Origin: CAWFFV01 sp963814985
GTDB taxonomy: Bacteria > Chloroflexota > Ktedonobacteria > Ktedonobacterales > Ktedonobacteraceae
NCBI GenBank assembly: GCA_963814985.1
Contig: CAWFFV010000057.1
Location: forward strand, 248,001-312,000
DNA length: 64,000 bases
Direction of reading: 5' to 3'
Positions 48,228-55,728 of this stretch are shown piece after piece (within the stretch, counting starts at the first letter, position 1; every line of letters starts with the position of its first letter). The notes under the pieces were generated by a model that did not search any database, was not told where the DNA came from, and saw only the letters and a program-made list of their open reading frames with translations. The position numbers were made by a program, and so were the translations under genes.

Positions 48228-48330
48228 GTTTTGTGTAAGATAGTGTTGTCCGTGGCAGAGGTTGCATCGCAACTTCTGCCACGGACAACACTATCTTACA
48301 CAAAACGGGCTGCGAAGCGCCTGAGGCGCT
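48228..48330 (+). repeat. Palindromic element H (right part)
   Basis: A 39-bp-arm palindrome (48228-48306, centre T at 48267, two core mismatches) is followed by a hairpin AGCGCC-TGA-GGCGCT. The left flank is missing. Its right end forms the stop codon of the minus-strand sigma-like gene. Confidence 0.88.
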
Positions 48331-49117
48331 AGAGTAGAGAACGCAAAATCTTTTCTACTCCTGGCTGGTTGCGTAATGCTTTCAAGGCACGATGACGCCA
48401 CAGGTAGATCTTCTGCACTTGCACATGGAGGCGATGAGCCAGTTCGTGTTCATCTACACCCGCTATATATGTATAGATGAGCACTTGCTGATAGTGCAGG
48501 TTCCTCATTGCTAAGATAGCTGTGCAGAGTGTTTCCCGCAACTCCCGCAATAGTACATAATCCAGCGGATCACTATTATCTACGAACTGCTCAGAGAAAA
48601 GCTCCATTTGCACTTCAAGCGAAAGACCTGTATCATGTCGAGCTTTTTGCAGAAAGACGCGCATTTGACGAAGGGCAATGATCTGCGTCCACCTCAAAAA
48701 TGTCGCAGGATCTTTTGGGCCTCCATGTTCACCCTGCATCAGCTGAAGATGTAGTGTTTCCAGAGCCTGGTGCACAACATCTTCAGTGGCATTTGCATAG
48801 TCTTGCAGAGATGTACGATAGGAGGAATTTCGCAACGAACACTCCAGATAACGCCTGAGATTGGCGAAAGCACAATTGCAACGATCGATATTAGACGAAC
48901 GCCACGCCGCATAGAGCTCAAGACTGCATATACGTTGTGCTATACGCATCAGCAACGTATAAGAAGGACGATCCTTTTCGATACGCCGCTCTTCCCACTC
49001 ACAAATTATTTGTGCCCTCAAAGACTCACGTGTGAGTATCCCCTGTACATACCAGTGGAGCGCCTTCTCTGCTACAGCGTAAATTATTGACTCATGGTCC
49101 TCAATCTGCTCATTCAT
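48329..49117 (-). CDS. Sigma-70-family-like protein
   Basis: This is a 262-residue protein with a sigma-factor layout. A region-2-like helical segment contains NLRRYLECSLRNSSYRTSLQDYANATEDVVHQALETLH. A region-4-like C-terminus reads TAILAMRNLHYQQVLIYTYIAGVDEHELAHRLHVQVQKIYLWRHRALKALR, a helix-turn-helix for -35 recognition. It resembles divergent ECF-type sigma factors. The start at 49117 (MNEQIEDHES) is chosen over an upstream TTG; the Shine-Dalgarno sequence is weak. The stop lies in palindromic element H. A small secreted peptide gene is transcribed divergently 209 bp away. No anti-sigma gene is adjacent. Confidence 0.72.
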   Translation of the reverse strand: MNEQIEDHESIIYAVAEKALHWYVQGILTRESLRAQIICEWEERRIEKDRPSYTLLMRIAQRICSLELYAAWRSSNIDRCNCAFANLRRYLECSLRNSSYRTSLQDYANATEDVVHQALETLHLQLMQGEHGGPKDPATFLRWTQIIALRQMRVFLQKARHDTGLSLEVQMELFSEQFVDNSDPLDYVLLRELRETLCTAILAMRNLHYQQVLIYTYIAGVDEHELAHRLHVQVQKIYLWRHRALKALRNQPGVEKILRSLL

Positions 49118-49325
49118 ATATTGCTCTTTCAATTAAGGGGCGCCGCATATGAACATATTGTTCTAATTTTAATGACGTTTCATGAAAAGAAACGCAAAAA
49201 TTTGTGAAAGTATCTGAAAGTTTTTTTAGCTGCTTTCACACCTATTTTATAGACAGGAAAATATGCCGTGTATCTAGTAGAGGCATAAAAGCAAATTAAG
49301 TAACAGAGAAGAGAAGGTGTAAAAC

Positions 49326-49496
49326 ATGGCCTTATCATTACGAAGAACTTTCTTACTCCTGGTTGTGATGCTTGTGCTGGTGGGGTGGACAACGGAGATG
49401 GTGATATCACCAACGCTTCAGAAGCACCATAGCGTTAGCACTTATCACACCTACACACATATATTATGTCCACCACCGCCATATGATTGCTGGTAG
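49326..49496 (+). CDS. Small secreted or membrane-anchored peptide, 56 aa
   Basis: This short gene encodes a signal-peptide-like N-terminus, MALSLRRTFLLLVVMLVLVGW, with two Arg followed by a long hydrophobic core. After it comes a polar stretch (TTEMVISPTLQKHHSVSTYHTYTHI) and the ending CPPPPYDCW, in which two Cys bracket a proline run. GAGAAGG stands eight bases before the ATG. The sequence is not a known family to me. A secreted signal or cell-surface peptide is possible; a disulfide loop CPPPPYDC could form outside the cell. It is divergent from the sigma-like gene. Confidence 0.55.
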   Translation: MALSLRRTFLLLVVMLVLVGWTTEMVISPTLQKHHSVSTYHTYTHILCPPPPYDCW

Positions 49497-49852
49497 TAGT
49501 TGAGTCTTGATCCAGGTGTGAGGCGGTTCTATGTGGTGTTTCTTGTTCCAGGTCCCAGGTATCCTGGTTTTTCCTTAAATGATGTTTTTTGTTGAAGCTA
49601 GCGTTTGTGAATGTGCAAAAACCACTATACATATCACACCTGGACGATGTTCCTTCCAGGTGTGATATGTATAGTGGTTTTTGCCATACTTGAGTAGGTA
49701 GGCCTGGCTTCTGCTGTGAGGTACAAAATGAACAATTTCCGAACTTTGCCATTGAAGATCCGAGAACGGGCAATGACGTGTGTGAACACCAGCACTACCT
49801 TCCCTCTCGGGCTATTCCCCTCAGGATGGCCTGGGTGAGCAGTTCTGGTACG
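49497..49852. other. Intergenic region containing a 30-bp perfect hairpin
   Basis: This region lies between the small peptide gene and tetR. Apart from the inverted repeat at 49615-49684, I see no gene. Short ORFs on the minus strand (49435-49773) read across the repeat and have no codon or motif support. Confidence 0.45.
49615..49684. terminator. Perfect 30-bp-arm inverted repeat
   Basis: The arms GCAAAAACCACTATACATAT plus CACACCTGGA and the exact complement flank a 10-nt loop. The arm ends carry A and T runs, so it can act as a terminator in both directions, for the small peptide gene and for tetR. It is unrelated in sequence to the other palindromes. Confidence 0.7.
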
Positions 49853-50407
49853 TCATTTGACGTCTTCGACTCTGACAAGGGCGAGCACGGTCAAGTGGTA
49901 GAAGATAGGACCGCCGAACATATCTGCCAGGATGGGAAACTCTAGAGCCTCCCGGAGTTCTCCACGGTCGCGAGCGCGAGCGATGAGCACTTTCAGCCGT
50001 TACAGACGGGGGCGCAGAATCTCTGTCTGATATACTTCCAGCAACTCGGGATGGCCCGCGATTTCTCCCACGAGTCGTGGCATGATCTGCCCGGCAGGCG
50101 AGGCTGTGCCAGCCTGATACGCCTCTCGCAGCAGCACACGCAAATCTTCCTCCAGGCTGCCTTGATCCTCCATCGGTGTTTCGTCGCTCAGCGATTGCAA
50201 CATCTCCCGCACCAGGGCTAGTTTAGAATTCCAGCGCCGATACAAGGTGAGCTTGCTGACGCCCGCTGCGGCGGCAATCGCTTCCAGACTCATAGCCTCA
50301 TAGCCTCGTGTCACAAATTCCCGTAGTGCAGCCTCCAGTAAGGCGCGATGCGCTGGCTCACTACGTGGTCGCCCGCGTCGTCGTGGCGCACTGAGTGGTT
50401 CTTGCAT
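49853..50407 (-). pseudogene. TetR-family repressor with premature stop
   Basis: This is a transcription repressor of TetR type. The DNA-binding domain is GRPRSEPAHRALLEAALREFVTRGYEAMSLEAIAAAAGVSKLTLYRRWNSKLALV. Translation halts at a TAA (50002-50000) after ILRPRL, codon 136. The same frame stays open beyond it and reads RLKVLIARARDRGELREALEFPILADMFGGPIFYHL to a stop at 49853. That gives 185 codons, the usual TetR length, so one nonsense change (probably CAA to TAA) interrupts an otherwise complete gene. It follows the glycosyltransferase gene on the same strand, and a perfect palindromic operator lies upstream of that operon. Confidence 0.85.
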
Positions 50408-50541
50408 GGGTTCCTGGCCTCCTCTTGGTCATGTGTTGACGCTCTGTGACGTTGCTGCTGCTGACCGGGTCTGTCCGGCTTCTTCGCACGCTGCCGAGCC
50501 TCGTCCAGGTGCTCTTATTCCAGGAGCGGATGTTTTCTCTG

Positions 50542-51828
50542 CTAACACCTTACGGGCCTATCCTTCCTCCACCTGTCCACATAGCGCAAGAAGTGTTCAA
50601 TCGTTTGTCCTATCCCATCCTCCTCCTGAATCTGCTTGCTGAGTTCGGTGGCACGCTGTCGCATCGCCGCATTCGTCACAGCCTCGCGGATCGCCTCTGC
50701 CAGTTGCTCTGCGGTGAGCGTTTGAAATGGGAGCGGAGCAGGCCCTGCCCCCAGCGCAGAAACCAGTCGTGCCCAACTGGGCTGATCGGCGGCCAGGGGT
50801 GTGAACACAGAAGGAACACCACCGCGCAGTGCTGCGCCCGTCGTTCCAGCCCCTCCATGATGCACCACTGCGGCCATACGCGGAAAGAGCCAACTATGCG
50901 GCAGACTCTCCGCACAGAAAACGAATTCAGGAAGGGTGCGGCCCTTGCCCAGACCTGCCCAGCCGCTGAGGAGCACGCCACGCTGACCAGATAACTCGAG
51001 TGCCCGCAGGACAAGGTCCAGGGTGGCTTGCGCATCGCGGCTGGTCATACTCCCGAATCCGATCGAGACCGGAGGCGGGCCAGCCTGCAAAAAGTGCAGT
51101 AGATCGGCTGGTGGCTGCCACCCTGCTGGAGGATCAAGAAACCAGTAGCCAGTCACCTGCACTCGTTCAGGCCAATCAGCGGGTCGGGGCAGCACCGCCG
51201 GGCTGTAGGTGTAGTAGACGGGCATCTCCTCGCGCTGCTGGCGTGCGAGTGGGCCGAAGAAAGGCAGAGGATGTGTCCCTAGCTCACGGCGCAGTTTCGT
51301 GTCGTCCGAGTGCTGGAGTTGCCAGACGACCTGCTCGCTCAGGCTCCAGTTCAGTCGATTAAGCTGCGGGCCACGATCGATGCCTCTGCCAATCAAAAAG
51401 TTGGGAAAGGCTCTGGTTGGGGTCAGAGGAAAGAACATGGCGGCAGTGCATGGAATGCCGAGTTTTTCCGCGATGCTGTAGCCAGTGAACCAGCTATATT
51501 TGTAGATGATCGCTTCAGCGCCCTGTGCCGCGCGCCAGGCATCCTGGTTGAGGTGGTCAGAAAAATACCGCCGCTGTGCGAGTCCATAGCGCAGTTGATG
51601 GAGCAGATGGCCTCCACCAAGCGCTGAGGATTCGGCAGCCCCGGTGATAAACGGCTGATACGGGTGGCCCAGTGGCGCAAAATCGACGCCGTAATCGGCA
51701 ACCAGGTCGGCGAAATCTGGCCGGGTTGCCAGCGTGACGCGGTGGCCTTCTTGCCTCAGCCGAACGGCTAAGGCCACAAATGGTTGGGTATCGCCTCGCC
51801 CCCCAATCGTGAAGAGTGCGATTCGCAT
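50542..51828 (-). CDS. GT1-family glycosyltransferase (sterol/macrolide type)
   Basis: This is a 428-residue GT-B glycosyltransferase using a nucleotide sugar. It starts MRIALFTIGGRGDTQPFVALAVRLRQEGHRVTLATRP, the classic acceptor-domain opening. The donor-binding signature is PHSWLFPRMAAVVHHGGAGTTGAALRGGVPSVFTPLAADQPSWARLV (HHGGAGTT ... DQ). This is close to sterol 3-beta-glucosyltransferases and macrolide glycosyltransferases. The start at 51828 sits 60 bp from the operator. It forms an operon with the tetR gene. The role may be to glycosylate a lipid or to inactivate a natural product; inducible control favours the latter. Confidence 0.9.
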   Translation of the reverse strand: MRIALFTIGGRGDTQPFVALAVRLRQEGHRVTLATRPDFADLVADYGVDFAPLGHPYQPFITGAAESSALGGGHLLHQLRYGLAQRRYFSDHLNQDAWRAAQGAEAIIYKYSWFTGYSIAEKLGIPCTAAMFFPLTPTRAFPNFLIGRGIDRGPQLNRLNWSLSEQVVWQLQHSDDTKLRRELGTHPLPFFGPLARQQREEMPVYYTYSPAVLPRPADWPERVQVTGYWFLDPPAGWQPPADLLHFLQAGPPPVSIGFGSMTSRDAQATLDLVLRALELSGQRGVLLSGWAGLGKGRTLPEFVFCAESLPHSWLFPRMAAVVHHGGAGTTGAALRGGVPSVFTPLAADQPSWARLVSALGAGPAPLPFQTLTAEQLAEAIREAVTNAAMRQRATELSKQIQEEDGIGQTIEHFLRYVDRWRKDRPVRC

Positions 51829-51888
51829 GAGATGTGTCCTTCTTCAGACTGCTTCGGATTCAACCCGAATGCAGCTGATTATTACCGC

Positions 51889-51922
51889 TATATTTTGTAA
51901 ACGCTATTGTTTACAAAATATA
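51889..51922. promoter_or_regulatory. TetR-type operator
   Basis: TATATTTTGTAAAC and GTTTACAAAATATA form a perfect inverted repeat with 14-bp arms and the 6-bp spacer GCTATT. It lies 60 bp upstream of the glycosyltransferase start, and the operon contains a tetR gene, so this is very probably the repressor binding site. Confidence 0.8.
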
Positions 51923-52032
51923 TACCACAAAAAATATGTGAACACAAGCGTTCATAAAAGCCAAAGACGAAAGACGGGACGAAGGAATGGTCTGAGGCAT
52001 CCGCGAGGAATTGGAACTGTTATGCATCCCCC

Positions 52033-52083
52033 TTGTTGCGGGTTGGCAGAGTTTGCGCCGCAAACTCTGCCAACCCGCAACAA
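52033..52083. repeat. Palindromic element I (core palindrome only)
   Basis: Perfect 25-bp arms start TTGTTGCGGGTTGGCAGAG, with the core GTTTGCG-C-CGCAAAC, centre at 52058. Flanking hairpins and terminal repeats are absent. Confidence 0.9.
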
Positions 52084-52102
52084 AACAATAAATCTGGATA
52101 AC

Positions 52103-52131
52103 TTGTCGTAGGATATTTCTCATGCTATACT
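52103..52131 (+). promoter_or_regulatory. Promoter of the second sigma-like gene
   Basis: TTGTCG, a 17-bp spacer and TATACT resemble a housekeeping promoter and start 20 bp after palindrome I. Confidence 0.5.
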
Positions 52132-52187
52132 GCATAAGCACATTTAAGAAATATCAAGGCATCTGGAAGCAGGGGGAGTCATTGTCG

Positions 52188-52952
52188 ATGGAGTCTCGAA
52201 ACGTCTCTCAACCTTTGGGACCACAACCGGGTATGGGGGGAGAGGGTGAGAGCATATCACCGCCTGAGCTACTTTCAATTAATGAGCTGGCTCGTTGTTG
52301 CTCAGAAGAGACCAACAAATTTCTCAAGCAGCGTATCTCCAATGATCGTTTCTGCATGGAGATATTTCGTCGTGGTATCGTCCGGCGTGATGATGACGCA
52401 TGGGCATGTATTTATCAACAGTATGCACCACTGGTGCTTACGTGGGTGACCCAACATCAGAGTGTTGCACCCTTTTTGGGACAGGATGGTAGTGCTCCAC
52501 TCGTTAATGCCGCTTTTGCCAAGTTCTCTCAGGCACTCACACCCGCCAAAATGGGAAACTTTGACTCACTGGCGGCTATCTTGAAATATCTCAAAATGTG
52601 CGTTCACAGCGTAGTCGCTGATGAGGTACGCTCGCGTCAAGCACGTCAGTACGAAGAAACGTTGGATGCAATGGAGCATGAACCAGCGACCAGTGATCCT
52701 GCCGACGATGTGATCTCAAATCTCTCCGCGCAAAGATTGTGGCAGGTCATTCAAGAAGAATTGAATGGTGAAGATGAGCGTGTCCTTCTTTATCTTGCTT
52801 ATATTCAGGGTATGAAACCTGGTGAGATTAGTAGCCTGCATCAGCGACTCTTCCCTACTGTTGATGATGTCTACCGCATCAAGCGTAATGTTCTGGAGCG
52901 ATTACGCCGAAATACGCGGTTGCGAAGGATGTTTGGGCATCAACATTCTTAG
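52188..52952 (+). CDS. Sigma-70-family-like protein, second copy
   Basis: This is a 254-residue protein with the same general design as the product of 48329-49117 but little sequence identity. The region-2-like part is WACIYQQYAPLVLTWVTQHQSVAPFLG...AFAKFSQALTPAKMGNFDSLAAILKYLKMCVHSVVADEVR. The region-4-like end is ALQRLWQVIQEELN-type QRLWQVIQEELNGEDERVLLYLAYIQGMKPGEISSLHQRLFPTVDDVYRIKRNVLERLRR. The ATG at 52188 is chosen because GGGGGAG lies nine bases upstream. The next gene (53127) encodes a zinc-finger-type protein likely to be its partner. The proteins look like ECF sigma factors with weakened motifs. Confidence 0.72.
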   Translation: MESRNVSQPLGPQPGMGGEGESISPPELLSINELARCCSEETNKFLKQRISNDRFCMEIFRRGIVRRDDDAWACIYQQYAPLVLTWVTQHQSVAPFLGQDGSAPLVNAAFAKFSQALTPAKMGNFDSLAAILKYLKMCVHSVVADEVRSRQARQYEETLDAMEHEPATSDPADDVISNLSAQRLWQVIQEELNGEDERVLLYLAYIQGMKPGEISSLHQRLFPTVDDVYRIKRNVLERLRRNTRLRRMFGHQHS

Positions 52953-53126
52953 TGAGGGGCATTAGATTTACAGTTGAGAATAATCCATGTTTGCAAAAAT
53001 AGGAATGGGCCTCGTTCATTTATAGTGAAGAGGATTTCCCAGAAACATGGAGTTCTTCGGTGACACTGGGAGAGTCGTTAGTGTGCTTAACCAGTATTTT
53101 AATGCTCATATAGAGGAAAAGTGATC

Positions 53127-53945
53127 ATGGAGTGTAGTAAACCTGGTACTATTCGTGACGAAGAGTTAGTTGCCTATCTTGTCGGGAGAGAACGTACAAC
53201 CAGTCGTTATACAGCATCTTAAGTACTGTCAACACTGTTCGTCACAATTGGCAACCTATCAGCGAATAGAACACAAGCTGACCAGTAAACTTTACCGGTG
53301 GGATTGTCCACCGAGTCAGGTACTTGGTGAATACCAGTTGGATCTGCTTGATAATCAGTTTGCTCTTGAAATCAAACAGCATCTGAATGTGTGTGTGCTT
53401 TGTGCAGCAGACCTGACTGCACTTACGGCTTTTCTGGCAAATGACCCGATGCTTGTAGAGCCTGCACCCGCCTTACAGAAGAGTGCTTCTGTGTCTCTGA
53501 ATAATCATTATCCTGTACAAGACGTAAAACATGTCCTGGAGCACTTGCGCGATCAGTCTTTGAGTGGCGCGAGAAAGATCATTGCAACCTTACTGCCTCC
53601 GCAACCGCGCCTAGCTTTTCAGCGCTAGCTCAACAGATGGCACTCTGGCCGCGTAATTACTCAGCCGAAGATGTGAATATCTCTCTTCAAGTCGAACAAG
53701 GTGCAGGTCGCAGAGGATCATTGCAATTGATTGGGTTTGTCACTCGTCAAGGGATGGCACTGGGGACACTCCAGGGAACACCAGTACGGCTTTCATCGCA
53801 GGCGGATATGGTGTCTACACAGAATATCGATGAACTTGGCAATTTCGTATTTTCATCACTTGTTCCCGCCACTTATACATTGGAATTGCAGTTCCCAGAG
53901 GCTACTATTGTGATTGATCAGCTTATAGTAACTTCACTGGATTGA
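53127..53945 (+). pseudogene. Zinc-finger anti-sigma-like protein with beta-sandwich tail, two frameshifts
   Basis: This is a probable partner of the preceding sigma-like protein. The N-terminus (MECSKPGTIRDEELVAYLV) and HLKYCQHCSSQLATYQRIEHKL form a putative zinc-finger (H-x3-C-x2-C) typical of anti-sigma factors. A second His/Cys set is at IKQHLNVCVLCAADLTAL. The last 100 residues (QLIGFVTRQGMALGTLQGTPVRLSSQ...GNFVFSSLVPATYTLELQFP) match a carboxypeptidase-regulatory-like beta-sandwich. The frame shifts near 53183 (an extra G in GGG) and near 53610. There is no membrane segment, so it would be cytoplasmic. Confidence 0.7.
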
Positions 53946-54049
53946 CATTCTTTCCAGATGCTTCTTCCCATCGTTAAGAGGCTTTCCTGCAAAGCCTCTA
54001 TGCCTATCAACAGATTATTTATTGCATTTGAGCCAGGTACGAACGGTAG

Positions 54050-54391
54050 CTATGCCTGATTGGTGGCAGAATTCTCCTGATATTCTAGTTCACACAGGTC
54101 AAGGAACGTTTGTGCGTGCTCCATGAGCGTATAAAGCATAGTAATACATTCTTCAGAAACAAGAAACGCTATACGACGACGCTCTTCATAGATGAGCATG
54201 CCCGTGTCACCGTAGTCAGCCAGCACAACCCAACGTGCATCATTTTTCCCTATCAACGGTCTCGGTTCGCTCAGCGCCACATAGCCCTCTGGCAGTTTTG
54301 GCGGTTCTGGTACGGCTGTGAGCATAGCAAGCTGTTGCTTATCTGTGTCTCTGCTCTTGTCATCGCTGTTCTTGTTAATGGGCATACTCAC
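54050..54391 (-). CDS. Hypothetical protein, 113 aa
   Basis: The N-terminal 30 residues are polar and probably disordered. The rest (PPKLPEGYVALSEPRPLIGKNDARWVVLADYGDTGMLIYEERRRIAFLVSEECITMLYTLMEHAQTFLDL) has alternating beta and helical character. I do not recognise a family. It begins within the last four bases of the upstream gene (ATGA overlap at 54388-54391), which supports it being real and co-translated. Confidence 0.6.
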   Translation of the reverse strand: MSMPINKNSDDKSRDTDKQQLAMLTAVPEPPKLPEGYVALSEPRPLIGKNDARWVVLADYGDTGMLIYEERRRIAFLVSEECITMLYTLMEHAQTFLDLCELEYQENSATNQA

Positions 54392-54615
54392 CTCTCCACA
54401 GGTTTGTCCATGACAGTATTGTAGATCGTAACAGAGAGTTCTGTTGCTTCCGCTTCGCCTACAACCCCTATCAATTGTTGGTAATGCTTATCTAAGAGCG
54501 CAAATTTTGCGCTAATGATTTCATGAGATGCGTTTACTGAGAAAAATCTCAACATCTGTAATGATCTGCATTCGGCTTCAATCTGCTGACGCAACCTTGC
54601 AACCTCACTTGCCAT
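54388..54615 (-). CDS. Hypothetical helical protein, 75 aa
   Basis: This short protein is mostly helical: MASEVARLRQQIEAECRSLQMLRFFSVNASHEIISAKFALLDKHYQQLIGVVGEAEATELSVTIYN. The first half has heptad-like leucines and could form a coiled coil. The family is unknown to me. Its stop overlaps the start of the 113-aa gene by four bases, a translationally coupled pair. The two may form a small complex. Confidence 0.58.
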   Translation of the reverse strand: MASEVARLRQQIEAECRSLQMLRFFSVNASHEIISAKFALLDKHYQQLIGVVGEAEATELSVTIYNTVMDKPVER

Positions 54616-54825
54616 CGTTTCTGCCTTCCTGCTAGAGCTAATACGACTTCTGGGTACTGCTTGTTATAGAAGTTATTAAGTTGCGTAGCTTTGTAACTTG
54701 CGTAACTTAATAGAATTATATACACAATCTCAGCATTTGTCAATAGAAAAACAACGAAACTTGCGTCAGATTTACAAAAATGCTAAGATACACAAAGATA
54801 AACGACTAAAGACTAAGAGGAAACC

Positions 54826-55728
54826 ATGAACACTAGAAATAGGCAACTAATCGTTTTTATCGATGGAGAACCCTATTATGCAGCACAAAAAGCACAAGAA
54901 ACACTTGGAATGACTTATAGTGCTCTAAGAAACCAGGTCATAGCAGGAAATATAACAGCAAAAACACCAAAAGGAAGAAGACAGCTATATTATCGCTCAA
55001 AAGATGTTGAGCAGCTATCAAAAGAAATAAACGTATATAGCATACAAAGAAGAAATAACCCTACTAAATTTGTTAGAGTATATAATAGAGAAGAAATAAA
55101 GCAATGCCTGGAAATAAGCAAATCGCTTTTCGGTGCGGAAAGAGGAGATATAGAAAAACATATGAAAATAATAGAAAAGAATCCCGAAACCTATTATGCG
55201 ATAAAAGATGAAGAACAAATCATAGGTTATACCGCTATATGGCCGATTAAGCCAGGAAAACTCAGCAACTTACTAGCGCAAACTATACCAGTAAAAATAT
55301 CATATGAGGATATAGAAGTCTTTGAGGGTAGAAAGAGCATAGACATATATATAAACGTAATAGGGATAAAAGCAGGTTTTACCAAGGAAGAAAAACGCTA
55401 TTATGGATCAAGACTAATAGCAGGATTGATAGATGTTATAGTAACTTTAGGAGAAAGAGGAATATCTATATGCACTATCGGGGCTAGAAGTAACATGCCA
55501 GATGGAATTAGACTCATGAAAGGCATTGGTTTTGCTGAAATTGAATCACTTACACCGGAAAGAAGAACATTCATAATTAACATCAAAGAGTCCGGTATCC
55601 CTTTCGTTATGAAATACAAGGAGAAAATACGTAAATGGCAAGAGGAACATGCTCCAACTTTGACACTACATCCGACACCAGAGAAAATCATTTTATACTT
55701 CTCATTAGACAACCGGAGAAAAATATGA
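54826..55728 (+). CDS. HTH-GNAT acetyltransferase-like protein, AT-rich gene
   Basis: This is a 300-residue protein. Residues 1-70 (GEPYYAAQKAQETLGMTYSALRNQVIAGNITAKTPKGRRQLYYRSKDVEQLSKE) form an excisionase/MerR-type helix-turn-helix. Residues 80-270 look like a GNAT acetyltransferase, with DEEQIIGYTAIWPI in the early strands, YINVIGIKAGF preceding the acyl-CoA helix, GSRLIAGLIDVIVTLGERGI and GIRLMKGIGFAEIE. The gene is far richer in A/T than its neighbours and uses ATA and AGA codons heavily, suggesting recent transfer. The stop overlaps the start of the TPR-CHAT gene by four bases, so the two are coupled. Confidence 0.72.
   Translation: MNTRNRQLIVFIDGEPYYAAQKAQETLGMTYSALRNQVIAGNITAKTPKGRRQLYYRSKDVEQLSKEINVYSIQRRNNPTKFVRVYNREEIKQCLEISKSLFGAERGDIEKHMKIIEKNPETYYAIKDEEQIIGYTAIWPIKPGKLSNLLAQTIPVKISYEDIEVFEGRKSIDIYINVIGIKAGFTKEEKRYYGSRLIAGLIDVIVTLGERGISICTIGARSNMPDGIRLMKGIGFAEIESLTPERRTFIINIKESGIPFVMKYKEKIRKWQEEHAPTLTLHPTPEKIILYFSLDNRRKI

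Larger units (their letters stand above)
51829..52187. other. Divergent intergenic region with operator, palindrome I and promoter
   Basis: This region contains the TetR operator (51889-51922), palindromic element I (52033-52083) and a promoter for the sigma-like gene (52103-52131), each described separately. No additional gene is seen. Confidence 0.6.
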
